Assembly (NCBI GenBank): GCA_027382625.1 | Contig: JAJKFJ010021234.1 | Location: forward strand, 124,001 to 188,000 | Direction: 5' to 3' | Origin: Tetmemena sp. SeJ-2015 | Lineage: Eukaryota > Ciliophora > Spirotrichea > Sporadotrichida > Oxytrichidae | DNA: 64,000 bases | In this document: piece by piece, positions 35,721 to 48,120 of the stretch | How positions within the stretch are numbered: position 1 is the stretch's first letter | Layout of the letters: each line of letters opens with the position of its first letter | The notes under the pieces: generated by a model | What the model saw: the letters and a program-made list of their open reading frames with translations, nothing else | What the model was told of the DNA's origin: nothing | Database searches by the model: none | Position numbers and translations under genes: made by a program

Positions 35721-38290
35721 TTCAAATTTATGAAAAAAATCTTCGTGAACCAACAGCAAAATCTGAGGGCTTGCTGCTACTTCTATTAGTTCGTTTAAAT
35801 CCGAACTACATACTTGATGAAGAAGGAGTGAAACATTATCGACTCCTTTGGTAATTAGGAATTTTAAATTTTTCAGAGCTTTGATCATCGCCTCTCATAA
35901 TTCTGTAGTTCATTTCGGAATTACTTTGAGATCGATACTTCTCGCTACTCGAAAGCTCTCTTTGTGGGATATTTTAGCAGTTTAGGTAATTATCATCGAG
36001 CTTCATACAAAAATTTTCTCTGTCCCATGCCTCATTTTGCTGCTACTGATATCGCATATGTCTCTCTTACAACTTTCTCCTGTGCTTTTGCCACTCTTAA
36101 TCCTTCTCTAACTACACAAATCTTTCAAATTTCTCTCTTTCCAATATTTAATCTTCCATTTTGGAGGACTTTTACTAATGCAGATACTGTCCTCAAGAGC
36201 GGATTTATTCTCTTTATTAAGAGTCACCAAGCCTTCTATCTTAATCTTTATATCTAATGACTTAACTCCTCTCTCGTGAGCTGCTTGAAATTTTAGGCTC
36301 CTATTAATTTTAAATCCCCATCTTTAGTTTAAATGCTCAAAATGTTCTTACTAGGAGGGATAATCTCTCTATTTTTATTTAGAGTTGACTCTAAAGATTT
36401 GTGTAAATTAGTATTGTGGTCCTTTTCACTTTGATTCGATCTAGATATAACGCTGATCATATTACTAGGGCAGATTAAATAATAAATTAATTAGATAGGA
36501 GCTTCCTTTGGCAAATTCGCTTAATTACTCAACTTATTAAAATCTTAGCTTGCCAGGTTTGCTTATAAGGAAGGGACGAACTCACTTTAACCCTGATCTA
36601 TAATCTATGTCGCATGCTTATCCTTTATCTGTCTTAAATTGCTATTTAGGAGAGGAGGGTTGGAAGGATCGATCAATTCATTTCAGTATTTTGATTCTTG
36701 AATTCGTTCAAGTGAATCTAGTAATTGATGGGCATCAAATTTATCTATTGTATCATATTCAAGTTCTTCTATATCATTTAAGGCTGAGAGATGTTTGGAA
36801 TCAATTAAAAAGCAAATCTATAAGCATTTTATGAATGGCTATTGATTACTGCAAAGAAGATTATCCAAAGGAGTCTATCATACTCTGATTATAATTTTAA
36901 AAGTGAAATGTACTCTACTAAGTTGGCATTATAGAATGCGTCTCATTCTAACTCTTTGGCCAATAATTACATTTTAAAGCTTCTTTGGCTAGTAGGGATC
37001 TAGGGCTTATTAGTGACTGCTGTTGAATGATTTTATTTGATTCAGGCTAACCAAAATTTTTTAATATGAGATTCTCTTAGTTTTAGCCTTGCACCTAAGA
37101 TGTTTATTAATCCTTCACATCTAAATAAGAAAAATTAAAAATTATTCAACAATTTTATCAGATAAATTAACTTCCTTTATTAATTTTCAAAACACTTATG
37201 AATTCAAGAGCTTACTTGAATGGCTGTTTGTGCCTTAGGAATTCAATTACTGCAGTTTCTTGAATTCTGAAAATAGAACTTATAGTTATAATTTGATTTA
37301 TTCAATTTATATCATTCATAATGGATTTTTAGTTAAGCTAACTTGAAGAATGACTCTTTGGTATTTCCCAGGCGTTCTAATTCAGACCTGATCTCTAAAA
37401 GCATTGCATTTCATATATAAAGTTCTTACTGACTATTTCGAGAGCGAGCTTTACCTCAGATCTATTGGATGATTGATTTTCTAGATTCAAATATTAACTC
37501 CCCGCAACTTTTGTTTTGAATTATTGTTATGACTAATAATCATCCTCTTCTAAATCAATTATTTGAATATCATTCTACTGTTGAATTTGAGAAATACTCA
37601 CTTGCTTGCTTTTTTCACTTTCTTTTTCTGGTACATTCTTCTATAGCTAAAAAAAGTTTAGATTAATTAAATATGATAAATAATTAATTTCCAAGAGGCA
37701 ATTCAGTATTCTGATGATAAACTTACAACTTAAGGATTTTATTTTAAGACTGAAGCCTTTTTTACTTTTTAATTCTCTTTGCTGATTCATTTCTTTGATT
37801 CCTTATTTTCTTTCACTTATTTTGCCTGACTCTTTTGATTGATTTTCTTTATCATAGATTAAGATTAACTTCTCTTTTTCTAAGATTCTGAATTATCCAT
37901 TTTATCTTTTTCTCTTTATTTTTAACATTTGCTTGGCTCAATTTCATCTTATTTTTCTTTTAGCTTTCTTTGCTTTTTGTCTTTATCTAGTTTCTATTTT
38001 TCTGTAAATTGCTCTTTTTATTGAGGCAGTACTGATTCTTTTACTCCAAAAGAGTAATCACTCTCATATTAATCAGTCATTAATTGAGCCACTTTGGATT
38101 TAGGTTTCTTAAGCTTTTTTTAATCAACAACCTTGGCAACTTTACTTTAAAATGGCAATGGAGGTTACTAAGCAGGATGATCTGTCAAAGATTCTTTTTG
38201 ATTTTTAGATTTCTGATGCTTATTTTTCTAATTATATTTCTCACCTATTATCTACTAATAACTCTAAGAATTGCATAGAATTTATCCAAT
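35721..38290 (-). CDS. Lys/Gln-rich protein, unknown
   Basis: The upstream part (about 38290-37790) reads KHQKSKNQKESLTDHPAQQP, KVVDQKKLKKPKSKVAQLM and QYESDYSFGVKESVLPQQKE, then a highly charged K/E/Q stretch. A downstream block (about 36290-35990) has FQAAHERGVKSLDIKIKIEG and SPPKWKIKYWKERNLKDLC. The C-terminal block contains SQSNSEMNYRIMRGDD and ends GSRRFFSQI before TGA at 35721-35723. These blocks are in different frames, so IESs or introns separate them. The region 36300-37700 was only partly readable. No domain recognised; the start codon is uncertain. Confidence 0.4.
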
Positions 38291-38299
38291 AGTTGATTT

Positions 38300-39399
38300 A
38301 TCATCTGCTCCTTTACTCACTTAATAATTAAATTATTTTAATATTTTACCTTAGGAAAATTGTATTAACTTAAATTTAAGTTTATTAAAAAATAGTGGGA
38401 TATTAAAGAATTAATCTTTGAACTGTAATAATATTTTTAAGAACTTCATCTTTTGACTCCTTGCTTTAAATTTTAAACTTGTGTATTAATTAATGTACCT
38501 TTTGCATCTTTTTATTATAGATTCTTTTTAGTGTCTTTGATATCTTTCTTTGTAGCATTATTTTTTCTTTTTTGTCCTCACAAATTTAATCTTTTACTTA
38601 TATTTTAGATGATTCCTGCTTTTTGGCATTTTGTGTTTCTTACTTATCCTTTGAGGCAGAGCTATTAGCTATTAAAGAGGAGATTAATTCATTCTTCAAG
38701 CTAATTAACGAAGAGATGTCATTTGGAGTAGATAGCTATCAATTTAAATGCAAAATTAAAATACTATTTAACTTATGCCTTATTCAAAATTGGTAGAAAA
38801 TACTGACACAAATTTATAATAAGGAAGGGTTTGTGATTAATACTGGGGGTAATTTGTCTCAAGTTTGAAGCCTCCTACTTAAATTAAGCTAATAATATTG
38901 TGACACATCCAGATTACACTATTGATATCTAGGCATGGCCAGGAAGGTCTCGAATACCCCTGTAGTGTAGCTTATTTCAGGGGAAATTAAAAATATTATT
39001 TTTGCTGATTACGCTAGAGTAATTTACCGGCTTCTTATATGAGCTCTTCCGTTCTCTTAAATAAAAAAAAATCAAGAGAATTTAGGACTTATTTAGAGGT
39101 TAACCTCCTTTATTTATAAACTTTTGTATAACTATTTAATACTTTTAAATAGTTTTATCGTAAATGCAAAGCTAACTAAAAAGTGAATAGTAAAATCGAG
39201 ATTCAAAATTTCTATCGGCAATATTTTCAATCCATTTAATTTCCTTAAACTTTAGCAATAATAAAAGGTATATATAAAATTTAATTTGTTTATGAAAATA
39301 GCTATTAACTGGTATCACTCTTTCGATTTTTAGGATTCTTCTAGCTTTTAGATCTTTAAATGATTTGCTTTGTAATATTTTTAATTTATTCTTCTTAAA
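38300..39399. other. AT-rich stretch without a clear gene
   Basis: Lies between two minus-strand genes. No protein-like frame stands out. Short K-rich fragments near 38400-38700 could be untranslated or eliminated sequence. Confidence 0.4.
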
Positions 39400-40923
39400 T
39401 CAGACTTTATCCATTTTCATTTAAACTCTATTAGCTTTAATTTTTTGAATCCTCGTTCTAACTTTTTCTCTCTTTCTTAGATATATATGCTTACTTTAAT
39501 TTTATCTTTTCTTTTTGCAGTTATCATCGTCCTACTCAATTGATTCTTCTGATATTCCAATCTCCTTCTGGCATTTCTATTTTCTAACTTGTCCTGTTTA
39601 ATTCTTTTAAAGTTTATCTTATTTATTAACTACGCCACTGGATGAATGTGAATTTTTCTCAATGATCTGCTATTCTTTCCTATCATTTAGTTAGGATGGT
39701 AGCTATTTCTCTTACAAATCATTATTACCATGGAAATTGATACTTTCATACTCAATTTTGACTTCCACTCTTTTCAGACAAAAGCGAGTGTGCTCTGCTA
39801 TATCTCTCAAGGCAAATAAATTCTCGCAGAATTTGCATCTTGATAACGGATTTTCACACTCAATTACTAAAATAATAGAATTTAAATCATTTGATCTTTA
39901 TCAATGGTTTCATGCTTTATTTAATCTTACTTGAGGATTTTTTATCCACAGCCTTCACAAATAACTTTAATATAAACGCAGTCATCTAACTCATGGGTTC
40001 CTAAGATCAGCTCTTCATAAGTTAATTAGTGCTAGCACTATCTATTCGAGCATTTGAATCTTATCTAAGAAAGATATTCCTGCTTTGATTTTCCTAGAGA
40101 CTTTAATTTTTCTACTTTTTTGCATTTACAAGGAGTATTACAGATTAAAGCTTAATTAAACTAGAGATTCATTTTGTATTTTATGGCTAGTAAAATTTAT
40201 TAATTCTTTTAGTCTTTAAGTTTAATCATGGAAATGTGCTATCCAAAAAGCTTGATATTATAATACATAAAATCTAAAAAAACTTCATTACTTTCTAGTT
40301 TGATCCATATTATCTGAGAAATTTTAAGGCTTTATTATCTCTAGGATGGAATAAGAGTATTTTAAATTAGATTTCAAACTTATTCTGACAGTATTTAAAA
40401 TATAAAGTTTTGAAAAATCTCAGCGTTACTAGTTGCTTCCCATCTTTTTAAACAAGGAGTACAAAAGTTGTTTTCACACCTAGTACATTCTCTTCCTTGA
40501 ACCACTATATTGCTACATATTTTGCATCGGAGACTAGCATTCAAGTGCTATTTAGAAAATTCTGACATTCCTTTCAGCAATCGTTTAGGTTAGATCCCAT
40601 TGAAAAAATTGAAAGGAGAAAATTCGAGCAAGTCATCATACATTGAAACTCAAATTTTTGGTAATTTAATGAGGTTGCTTTTCTTCCTCAAAAGTATTTT
40701 AGGTGGTAGAAGCATTTTATTCAATAAGAACTTCACTTTAGAATTATGATTATTTAGAATGAGAATCTGTAAGATGCTCTTTTTATGATCTGGTGAGTAT
40801 TATCGTTTTCTATTTCTCATACAAATTATTCTAAAGCGGGGTCTTCTTTAAAGTTTAGATAGAATTGCTATGAGAAAGTAACGAGGGTATAATTTCCATT
40901 TCGAGGTTAGTTGTGTCAATCAT
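39400..40923 (-). CDS. RING and TRAF-type zinc-finger protein
   Basis: Starts MIDTTNLEMEIIPSLLSHSN. A Cys-rich module near 40440-40535 reads RCKICSNIVVQGRECTRC and NNFCTPCLKRWE, the N-terminal half of a RING/TRAF-like E3 module. Further on (about 40020-39770) come ILGTHELDDCVYIKVICEGC, then CENPLSRCKFCENLFAL and IAEHTRFC, typical TRAF-type zinc fingers with Cx2C...Hx3C spacing. The C-terminal part is K/Q-rich and ends QMKMDKV before TGA at 39400-39402. Proteins with this order are common in ciliates and are usually assumed to be ubiquitin ligases. Several breaks (for example between IKHE and the VIECEN block) imply IESs not resolved here. Confidence 0.75.
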
Positions 40924-41347
40924 AGATAGATAAGTATAACACAAAGATACGAAAAATTATGGATATAGATATATGGGACTTTAATTAATGATCTCTTTTT
41001 TAAATATAGAATTTGCACTCCTATTCGGATTAACCTGTACTCATTTTAATAAAATGTCACTTCCTAAACTATAAGTTTTAGTTTCAATCAAACACACTAA
41101 GGAAACTAATGAAGAATCATAGAATATCAAAGCATTTTTTGCTATTGGCATCTAAAAATAGATATAAAATAAGATCATTTTAGCAAAATACTATTCTGAT
41201 TTACCTACTTAATCATGTTTTAGTTTCTTCTCTTTAATTTAACATCAGTATTAAATGTTTGTCCCTGTTTATTAATTTTAACTTTCATCTCTCCCTCCTT
41301 TTCTCTCTAGCCCGAGGATTATATTTTAATTTATGATTGCAGCTAAT

Positions 41348-43420
41348 ATGCTGAATTCAAATGTAAATTAGCAGCATGTTTAGAGCATAGGGGCCCACCC
41401 TTCGGTTAACCACCATTTTAATTAAAGATACGCTTCTTAAACATCAGCTGCTCAAAATGAACTAGAAAACAATCACGTAAACTTTTAGTAACTAAGTAAT
41501 AAAGACAAGCATAACCAACAACTTTAACAGCACCAACAGCCACTTCCAAGTCAATTTAGAGCTCATAATCAAATGGAATAGATGGAGCAGATGTCACCCG
41601 AAGACACCTACTACAATTATCAGCACATTAAAGAAGATGACAGACAGGCTATCATTAATCTTTAATAAGTAGTCATAAATTTATAAAATTTTTCATTCAG
41701 TAGCTTAATCTCCAAAACTTTCAGCCACAGCCTCATTTCCAAGTTTAGAGGCCAGGCAATTTTCCTCCACATCACACAGCTCTCCCCAGAGCAAATTAGA
41801 ATACTATGAACAACAACAATAGATCCAGTGAAATACAAGAATCTGCAGTTGAAAAGAATGAAATTAATATTCAACCATCTGCTCATATTCAGTAGCAACC
41901 TCAGTAAATGGGGATTCATGGACATCTTACTGAAAAAGAAGTAGTAGCTTTCCGCTTCTAGTGAAATTAAAGATGGGTTAGATTTTACTTTCTTGATTTA
42001 AGCTAATTAGATTGATTACATTTCTGTTCTATTCGTTTCTTATTATATTCAGTATTAACAGAGAAGATGAAGCTTTGAGAGCCATAGTAGAGCAGTAGAG
42101 ATTTACACATCCATAATGAAATGGACAATAAGTGAGGACCTCATCCTCGATATATTTCTGTGTAGGAAATAAGTGGGCAGAGATTTCTCATTACATGATT
42201 TCTTTATAAAAAATCCAATTGATCTTTAATGAGCGGGAGGACTGAGAACCAAGTTAAAAATAGGTTCAACTGTCTCATAAGGAAAGGATAGTAGATGAAG
42301 TCAGTCGACCCCTCCACTCCAATTAAAGACATAGTAGATAAGATAATAGTCAAATTCAAGGATAATCTTACCAACAGTAATAAACAGAAAAAGCAGAAGA
42401 AGACCTCGCCACAGCAGGAGAATTAGATTCAAGGTCAATAAAAGTCAAATCAGTTTAATGCCAACATTGAAACCAGTATTGTGAGAGATGCTGAAAATTC
42501 TTATAAGGGATTATTCCAAAGCAATTGCTATAGTAACATAGACGGAGAAGATGATTCCTAGTTTGAAGAGGAAGAAGACGAAGAAGTGAATTAAACTAAA
42601 GAAGGAGAAGAAAGCCTTTTATATCATCCAAATGGGGGAAATTAGTTCGTGAGAAAAATGCTGACTACAAACTCTGAAGATATAGAGCTAAATGATGATG
42701 AAGAGGATCAAATAATGGAAGATTTTACATAAGAGATAGGAACTTAGCAAAATATATTTTTAATCTTCTCTTGATTGGAGCTGCTCAAAGCCATAATTAG
42801 CTCTATATTCCAAGTTAAAATAGCGATTTAATATATTTCCTTCTATATCTAACAACCTTGATGAGGTAGTGATTATGTAGAGCAATGGAAGAACTAATCT
42901 AAATGATTTTAACAACTTCAATCAGCTTCAATTTTTGATGAAATATTTTAAATTCAGAGATAATTTTAGAAATGATAATGCAAAGTTATTTTTTCAATTA
43001 AATCTTAAATAGTTTTTTTTATACTAAAGTTGAAAAGAATTTAAATTGATCTTTATCACAGCTTAATTATTCTTTTATGAAATAAATTTTTCTTTATCTT
43101 TAAATTTTCCTAATTTATTTCTGAGATATGCAATTCTTCAAAATGATAATAATTTTAGTTTACTCCATTACTACTTTTCTTGCTGAACTAAACCATGATC
43201 TCTATTTTTCTATATTAGAATAAGCAGCAGCCAATTTAAGAAGGCCTAAACACTAAAGAAGAATAAGTTGAAAAAGTAGGAATCAGACTTCTCTGAGATT
43301 CAAAAAAGTGAGCAGCTTGAAGATATTTCTGGAATGGAAGAAGTAGAGGGAGTTCAACTCAGACATCATAAAACATAGCCTGGAGATTTAGTGGAAAATG
43401 TCTTCAATTTCCAAGCTTGA
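41348..43420 (+). CDS. Myb/SANT-domain DNA-binding protein
   Basis: Starts MLNSNVNQQHVQSIGAHPSV. A Gln/His-rich N-terminal region is followed by a Myb-type block. IES removal at 41978-42054 creates RWVNREDEALRAIVEQ. IES removal at 42195-42228 creates GNKWAEISHYMSGRTENQVK followed by NRFNCLIRKG, a textbook Myb recognition helix (RTENQVKNRF). One more break lies between the two halves of the repeat (about 42100-42170). The C-terminal half is acidic (EEEEDEEV; NDDEEDQIMED) with a Lys-rich patch (KKAQTLKKNKLKKQE), and ends NVFNFQA before TGA. Probably a nuclear transcription or chromatin factor. Confidence 0.8.
41978..42054. other. IES in Myb gene (pointer TTA)
   Basis: TTA at 41978-41980 repeats at 42055-42057. 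Removing 77 bp gives AGA TGG GTT AAC AGA GAA GAT, that is RWVNREDEAL, the start of a Myb repeat. The short pointer makes this less certain than the others. Confidence 0.65.
42195..42228. other. IES in Myb gene (pointer ATGA)
   Basis: ATGA at 42195-42198 repeats at 42229-42232. Removing 34 bp, which contain an in-frame TGA, gives EISHYMSGRTENQVKNRF, a perfect Myb helix 2 to helix 3 junction. Confidence 0.9.
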
Positions 43421-43679
43421 AGCTAGAAGAAACAATTCTAACAAAATTAAGTAGTCTAACCTATATGAGAAAATCTCAAAAGTAGATTCTTCCTAAACAA
43501 TAACGCAGATTCATATATAATGATAAAATCTCAAGTGCAAATCCTTTGTTGATATAATAATCATCAAAACTTTAATCTCAAATAGCTATAGTAATTCATG
43601 AGGCTTAGTTGCCTCTTATTTCAGCATTTTAAATATGGACACTTAGATTCAAAGAGGATCTCATTTGATCCTTCAAGCT

Positions 43680-44328
43680 CATTGATTAAAACATTTATCA
43701 TAATTAATTACTAACAAATCTTAATTATACTTCTGAAGAGGTACAATAAATGCTAGAATTTAAGGATTATCCAAATTTATTAATTGAGAAGCTGGGTTTA
43801 TTATCCATATTAGTCGCACTTCTCGCTCCCAATACAGCTATATCTAATACTGAAATATAGAATTTAAGGGAATAAATATACAGAGCCTTATTCTGTGAAA
43901 TAGGCCAGCTTATTGATTTCTGATTAATAAATTAACTAATAGTAAATTAATAGTCCTTATTGATGAATAGTAAAGTCTCTCTATTAATTATTCATTCACT
44001 TCTGAGTCAGGTATTTATCATGAGATTATCTTGTAAGAAAATTATAATTGCTGATAATCCCTCACTACAAAATTACTTCAAATTTTGGTAAATCCAGATA
44101 GAGAGTAATATGATATTTTTTAAGCAAAAGCTTGATTATCTTTAAGGCTAAAGGAATCAAAATTTAAGAAGCAGCAAAGCTTTTGCCTTTTAGTTTCTCT
44201 TCACTGCAAATCTATTTTTCCTACTCTCAATGGAGAGTGCAAAATACAAGAAAAAAGCAACATTCTTTTATTACAGAATAACATCCATTCTCTATACCCT
44301 GAATCCTACGTTAGCAACCACTATTTGA
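43680..44328 (+). CDS. Unidentified plus-strand ORFs
   Basis: Two protein-like frames follow the Myb gene. At about 43735-43923 is MLEFKDYPNLLIEKLGLLSI with a Leu-rich helical continuation. At about 44055-44328 is a run with FWQIQIESNMIFFKQKLDYL and AFAFQFLFTANLFFLLSMES, ending NPTLATTI before TGA. They lie in different frames and may be parts of one small membrane or helical protein. No family recognised. With a single stop codon, chance openness is possible, so confidence is low. Confidence 0.3.
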
Positions 44329-44399
44329 GCTATCTATTAAATTTTATTGTAATAATTCGCTATATCATAATACTTGAGGCGTTTAAAATATCCTTTCGC

Positions 44400-45242
44400 T
44401 CAGATCTACAGAGGAAATTAGACTTTGACTTTGATTCTAATTGAAAACTTACCGTATCGATATTAATATCCTCTTCTTTTTCTTCTTCGTCATCATCAAC
44501 ATAGTTGAACCCATCATCGAAATCAAGGTTACCCTCGTTGATCTTAACGTGCTCTGGAATTTCTCCAAGCTCCTTCAGTTCCTTAGCCTCCTCATCGTAG
44601 TACTTCAAGATAACATCTGCCTTGTCATCTCCGAACTCTCTCAGACCAACCAATACGATATCACCCTAAATTAAGAGTAAAAAAGCTTATGTAAACTCAC
44701 GGTGTTGATCCAGACTCTGTTCTTGAGGGTACCTCTGATGGTGCACATACGCTTCACTCCGTCAAAGCAAAAGGCGTCAAGACGTGCATTTCCTATGGTA
44801 AAATGTTATGATTAGTTAAATAGAATTTGACTTGAAATATGAGGAATTATTTATCAGAATCTCAATTTCGTAATGGATTGGAGAATTTTGCTTACCTAGC
44901 ATTCTCAGAACTTGGGCATATTCCTAACCATCTTCCTTGAAGACTAGTTCTCTTTTATCACCGATACCGAAGTTCTTTGCCTTCTTTCTCTTGTTTCCTC
45001 CCTTTCCTAGAGTAATCAATCAATATTTGCATTAGCTCGTCAAAATAATTAATAAGCACTCCCAAACATCTCAAAGGTTCCATAGATATCATAAGTAAAT
45101 GATCATTGCCTTTGAAATAGAATTTATAAATTAAATTCATTTCTGTGTGAGAGGTTCCATGCCATTGAATTCGAGAGAGAGTGATAAGAAATTCTTTTCG
45201 GTGAATAACAAGGACTGCTCACTTACCTCTTCCTCTGGGCAT
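44400..45242 (-). CDS. EIF1A: Translation initiation factor eIF1A
   Basis: eIF1A binds the 40S A site and promotes scanning and start-codon selection (family knowledge). Start MPRGR, then [20 protein letters not shown] and [20 protein letters not shown], the OB-fold core [20 protein letters not shown] and [20 protein letters not shown]. It then has [20 protein letters not shown] and an acidic tail [20 protein letters not shown] before TGA at 44400-44402, the expected eIF1A ending. Four GT-AG introns are visible: a long first one (about 45008-45227), one before GNARLD, a 36-bp one before GDIVL (GTGAGT donor), and one inside the last codons that splits IDT from the terminal Ile. No IES is needed. 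Confidence 0.95.
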
Positions 45243-45990
45243 ATTTACTTGATTATTAGATTATGAAAATTAGAGAAAAGAAATAGGTAAATATTAAAAA
45301 TAAATTCTTTCGAAAAGAATGAGCTCTTATCTTGAAATATTTTTCCTCAATTCACAAATTGAAGCTTTCTCTAAGTCAATAGGTAAGATCGGATTTATCG
45401 GGTATTGAAATAATTTGACGAAATAAGTGTCTTGGAATAACTAATACATCTTAATGAAGAAAGGATATCTATTTTAGTTTTATCTTAAGTTACCGATGTC
45501 TGGACTATTTTCACTCTTTCTCAAAAATATATTTGTGTTTAAATCGAGTGAAGAAATAATTCTGATTTGTTAGCGTAATATAGTAAATAGTTTTTCAATT
45601 TTAGAAACTTATTTATGAAAAGTTTGACGATTTATAGATTTAAGAGTCTTTTATATTTATAAGGAGCAATACTTATTTTATTAGATTAATATTTAATAGA
45701 ATAATATCAGAAATTTGTAATTATACTTCTCTGATCCACTTGATCAATCTAAAATATGGAATGCTCTTATTTTTACAGAAAGTTTTAGAATATGAATAAA
45801 TTAGAAGTTTATTCTTAAATTAAATATCTTTTTGTTTTGGAGTTTATGCCAAGGCTTAAAATTTATTTTTGTCCATTTCATAAAAATTTGATAGAGCATT
45901 TTTTATAGATTAAAATATGCGTAAAAAATATTTCTTATGGAATTTTATTGTCAAAAAAAATATCAATATAGTCCTTTAAAAAGTTTATTT
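45243..45990. other. AT-rich intergenic, 5' flank of eIF1A
   Basis: No coding frame of protein-like composition. Includes the region upstream of the eIF1A start. Ends at the GTTTATTT copy (45983-45990) that flanks the foldback element. Confidence 0.5.
45983..45990. repeat. Target-site duplication, left copy
   Basis: GTTTATTT, identical to 46598-46605 on the other side of the foldback element. Confidence 0.75.
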
Positions 45991-46597
45991 GGGGGGGCCT
46001 TTCCTCGACAGTAAAATTTTATAATGAATAAAGGTGAGAAAAAATATGTTAATAGGATAATTTTTGCTCCTTAGTCTGATTATTCCAGTTATAGAGGTGT
46101 ATTCGAACATCTAAGGCTTCAAATTTTAATCCTAAATCTGTCGGTTAGAGGTCAACTTCACATAAATAAAATTTATATTTTAAGCTATTTATTCGCTATT
46201 GTAAATTAAAATTAAAGTTAAATTTTTAAATAGTGCAGCATTTATTATATTACCTCAAATTTAATTCATGATTAAGGGACTACTGCGACAATTTTTCAGC
46301 TTAAATTCTTTGGACTTATAGCTAAAGTATGTCAAGAATTCAAAAAATGATACACTATTTAAAAATTTAACTTTAATTTTAATTTACAATAGCGAATAAA
46401 TAGCTTAAAATATAGATTTTATTTATGTGAAGTTGACCTCTAACCGACAGATTTAGGATTAAAATTTGAAGCCTTAGATGTTCGAATACACCTCTATAAC
46501 TGGAATAATCAGACTAAGGAGCAAAAATTATCCTATTAACATATTTTTTCTCACCTTTATTCATTATAAAATTTTACTGTCGAGGAAAGGCCCCCCT
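45991..46597. mobile_element. Foldback/MITE-like element with 245-bp inverted arms
   Basis: Left arm 45991-46235 and right arm 46353-46597 are reverse complements over 245 bp. I see two differences: the outermost base (G versus A) and one T/C at about 46170. The 117-bp centre (46236-46352) is unique. Both ends carry a run of six or seven G (C on the right) followed by CCTTTCCTCGACAG. GTTTATTT directly flanks both ends (45983-45990 and 46598-46605), an 8-bp target duplication as made by hAT-type transposases. The element has no transposase frame, so it would be non-autonomous. Near identity of the arms argues for recent insertion or conversion. Confidence 0.85.
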
Positions 46598-46605
46598 GTT
46601 TATTT
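46598..46605. repeat. Target-site duplication, right copy
   Basis: GTTTATTT, identical to 45983-45990. Confidence 0.75.
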
Positions 46606-46699
46606 TAAAGTTATCTTGCATATGATTGATGATAGCTTAATTAATATTAAGCTAGAATATTTTCATGAATTAATTCCCATAAATCAAATAAATTATAAA

Positions 46700-48095
46700 A
46701 TTCAAAAAATTGGTGCTGCTTAATCCTTGAATCTATTTGGAAGAAGTTCTTCTATGATGTGATGAAGAACTGTGAGCTTTCTCAGCGCTAAACTACTGAC
46801 GCTCTATGCTGCTTACTCCTCTATCACTTCCTTTGCGAGAATGAGGTTTTCTATCATCTCTTACCAAGTTCATAAGAAGATTCTTCGTCTTGCTTGCCGC
46901 AATCTTCTAGGTAATAGCTTAATTTGAATTAATTAGCTTCCTTTTGCGCTTGCCCTCAGAGGAACTAGACCCAGGTAACTAAAAAGATTTCTCATGAAGT
47001 TTTTAAAAATCTCAAAATTACCATTGCTCATCGTCTTGACCTCCTCATCGCAATTAATTGTGTATATAAGAAGGAGATTATCTGTAGTTTGAGCTTCCTC
47101 CATTATATATTCCACTTCCAAGATCGCTATTTTAATCAATTCAAAAAATTTACAAATGACTTAAGCAATTATTATTACTCCTCTATAACAGAATTAGTTT
47201 TTTGCTATCTCCTTCATCCTCAAGAAAACTCTCTTGCTTACCAAATATGTTGCTCTAAAGTCTCTCGTCTTCGTTTTCTTACTCGAAAATTCATAAGATT
47301 TGGAAGTCAAAATGCTAATCTTCAGCAACTTCACATTAAATTTGTAGACCCAGTTAAGCTAATTATTTCCTAGCTCCTTCTATCTCTCAAGTAGGATGAA
47401 AAAAACACATTTTTACATTATCATTTAATTGTCCATTTAGCCTTTCTGATGCCTGGGTTAAGAGTGTTATTCCATCTTTCTCTGCACTGTTTGCCATTTC
47501 TTCCTCCATAGGTAGCACCTCCAGTTTACACAATTCCACTCATGAGCTAGTTTAGCATTTCTGCTATTTTAGTCCACTCTTTAGCACCCTCCTGCTCTAA
47601 AAATTATAGAATAGAAATGATACTCATGATAAATCAAGTTTTCATCTTCTCTCTTAGTCCATTAAGACTTATTCCCTCCAAGCTTTTATATGAAGAGCCA
47701 TCTCTTGAAGCACTTAATCTATAATGAATAGCAATATATTGAAGGTAAAAAAGTAATCTTGTCTCGAGTAGGAATAAACTCAGCTACGTTTGTCCAGTCA
47801 CTCTCACTGAACTCCTCGATGGGTTTGCCTTTTTGAAGTGCATAAGTAAAGATACTCCACTACAGAATGTGTGTTTCGTCATCCCTCCAAGAAGTCGTGT
47901 TCTTCTTATTCGCTTACGAAATAGCTTAACTCTAGCTCTAATGACTAGAAGACTCCTAAGCCTAGGATCTGCTTTTAATATAAATTAAGTAAAAAAGACC
48001 TTTCTTGGAGTAACTTGCTCAGGATTTGATTTGCGTCATAGTCGCTGATGAGGTTATCCCCATAAATATTATATTCTTTGTCCTAGAAGTGGAAA
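46700..48095 (-). CDS. R2R3-like Myb protein
   Basis: The 5' part (about 48080) reads KEYNIYGDNLISDYDANQIL after an AG acceptor; the first exon is not found. Then SWRDDETHILQWSIFTYALQ and DWTNVAEFIPTRD form a first SANT-like repeat. A second repeat is KCFKRWLFIQKLGGNKSQWT, KREDENLIYHE, EWTKIAEML and RNGKQCRERWNNTLNPGIRK, the classic W...I...GR.GKQCRERW pattern. A third repeat may start with KAKWT. The C-terminal part is Ser/His/Lys-rich (SRKGSDRGVSSIERQQFSAE). Frame breaks at about 47960, 47670 and 47440 imply introns or IESs. The 3' end lies about 100 bp from the foldback element. It is probably a transcription factor. Confidence 0.75.
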
Positions 48096-48120
48096 AATAT
48101 TTAGCATGCTGTTATTTATT

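Noticed and set aside
35964..36257. A plus-strand ORF rich in Phe/Ser/Thr
   Set aside because: Antisense to the Lys-rich minus-strand gene, whose frame is more plausible.
45991..45997. G-run at the foldback end as a telomere-type repeat
   Set aside because: It is a single run without the G4T4 periodicity expected of these ciliates.
46478..46723. An 81-codon plus ORF crossing the foldback element
   Set aside because: It spans the inverted arm and flanking AT-rich DNA, with no protein-like conservation.
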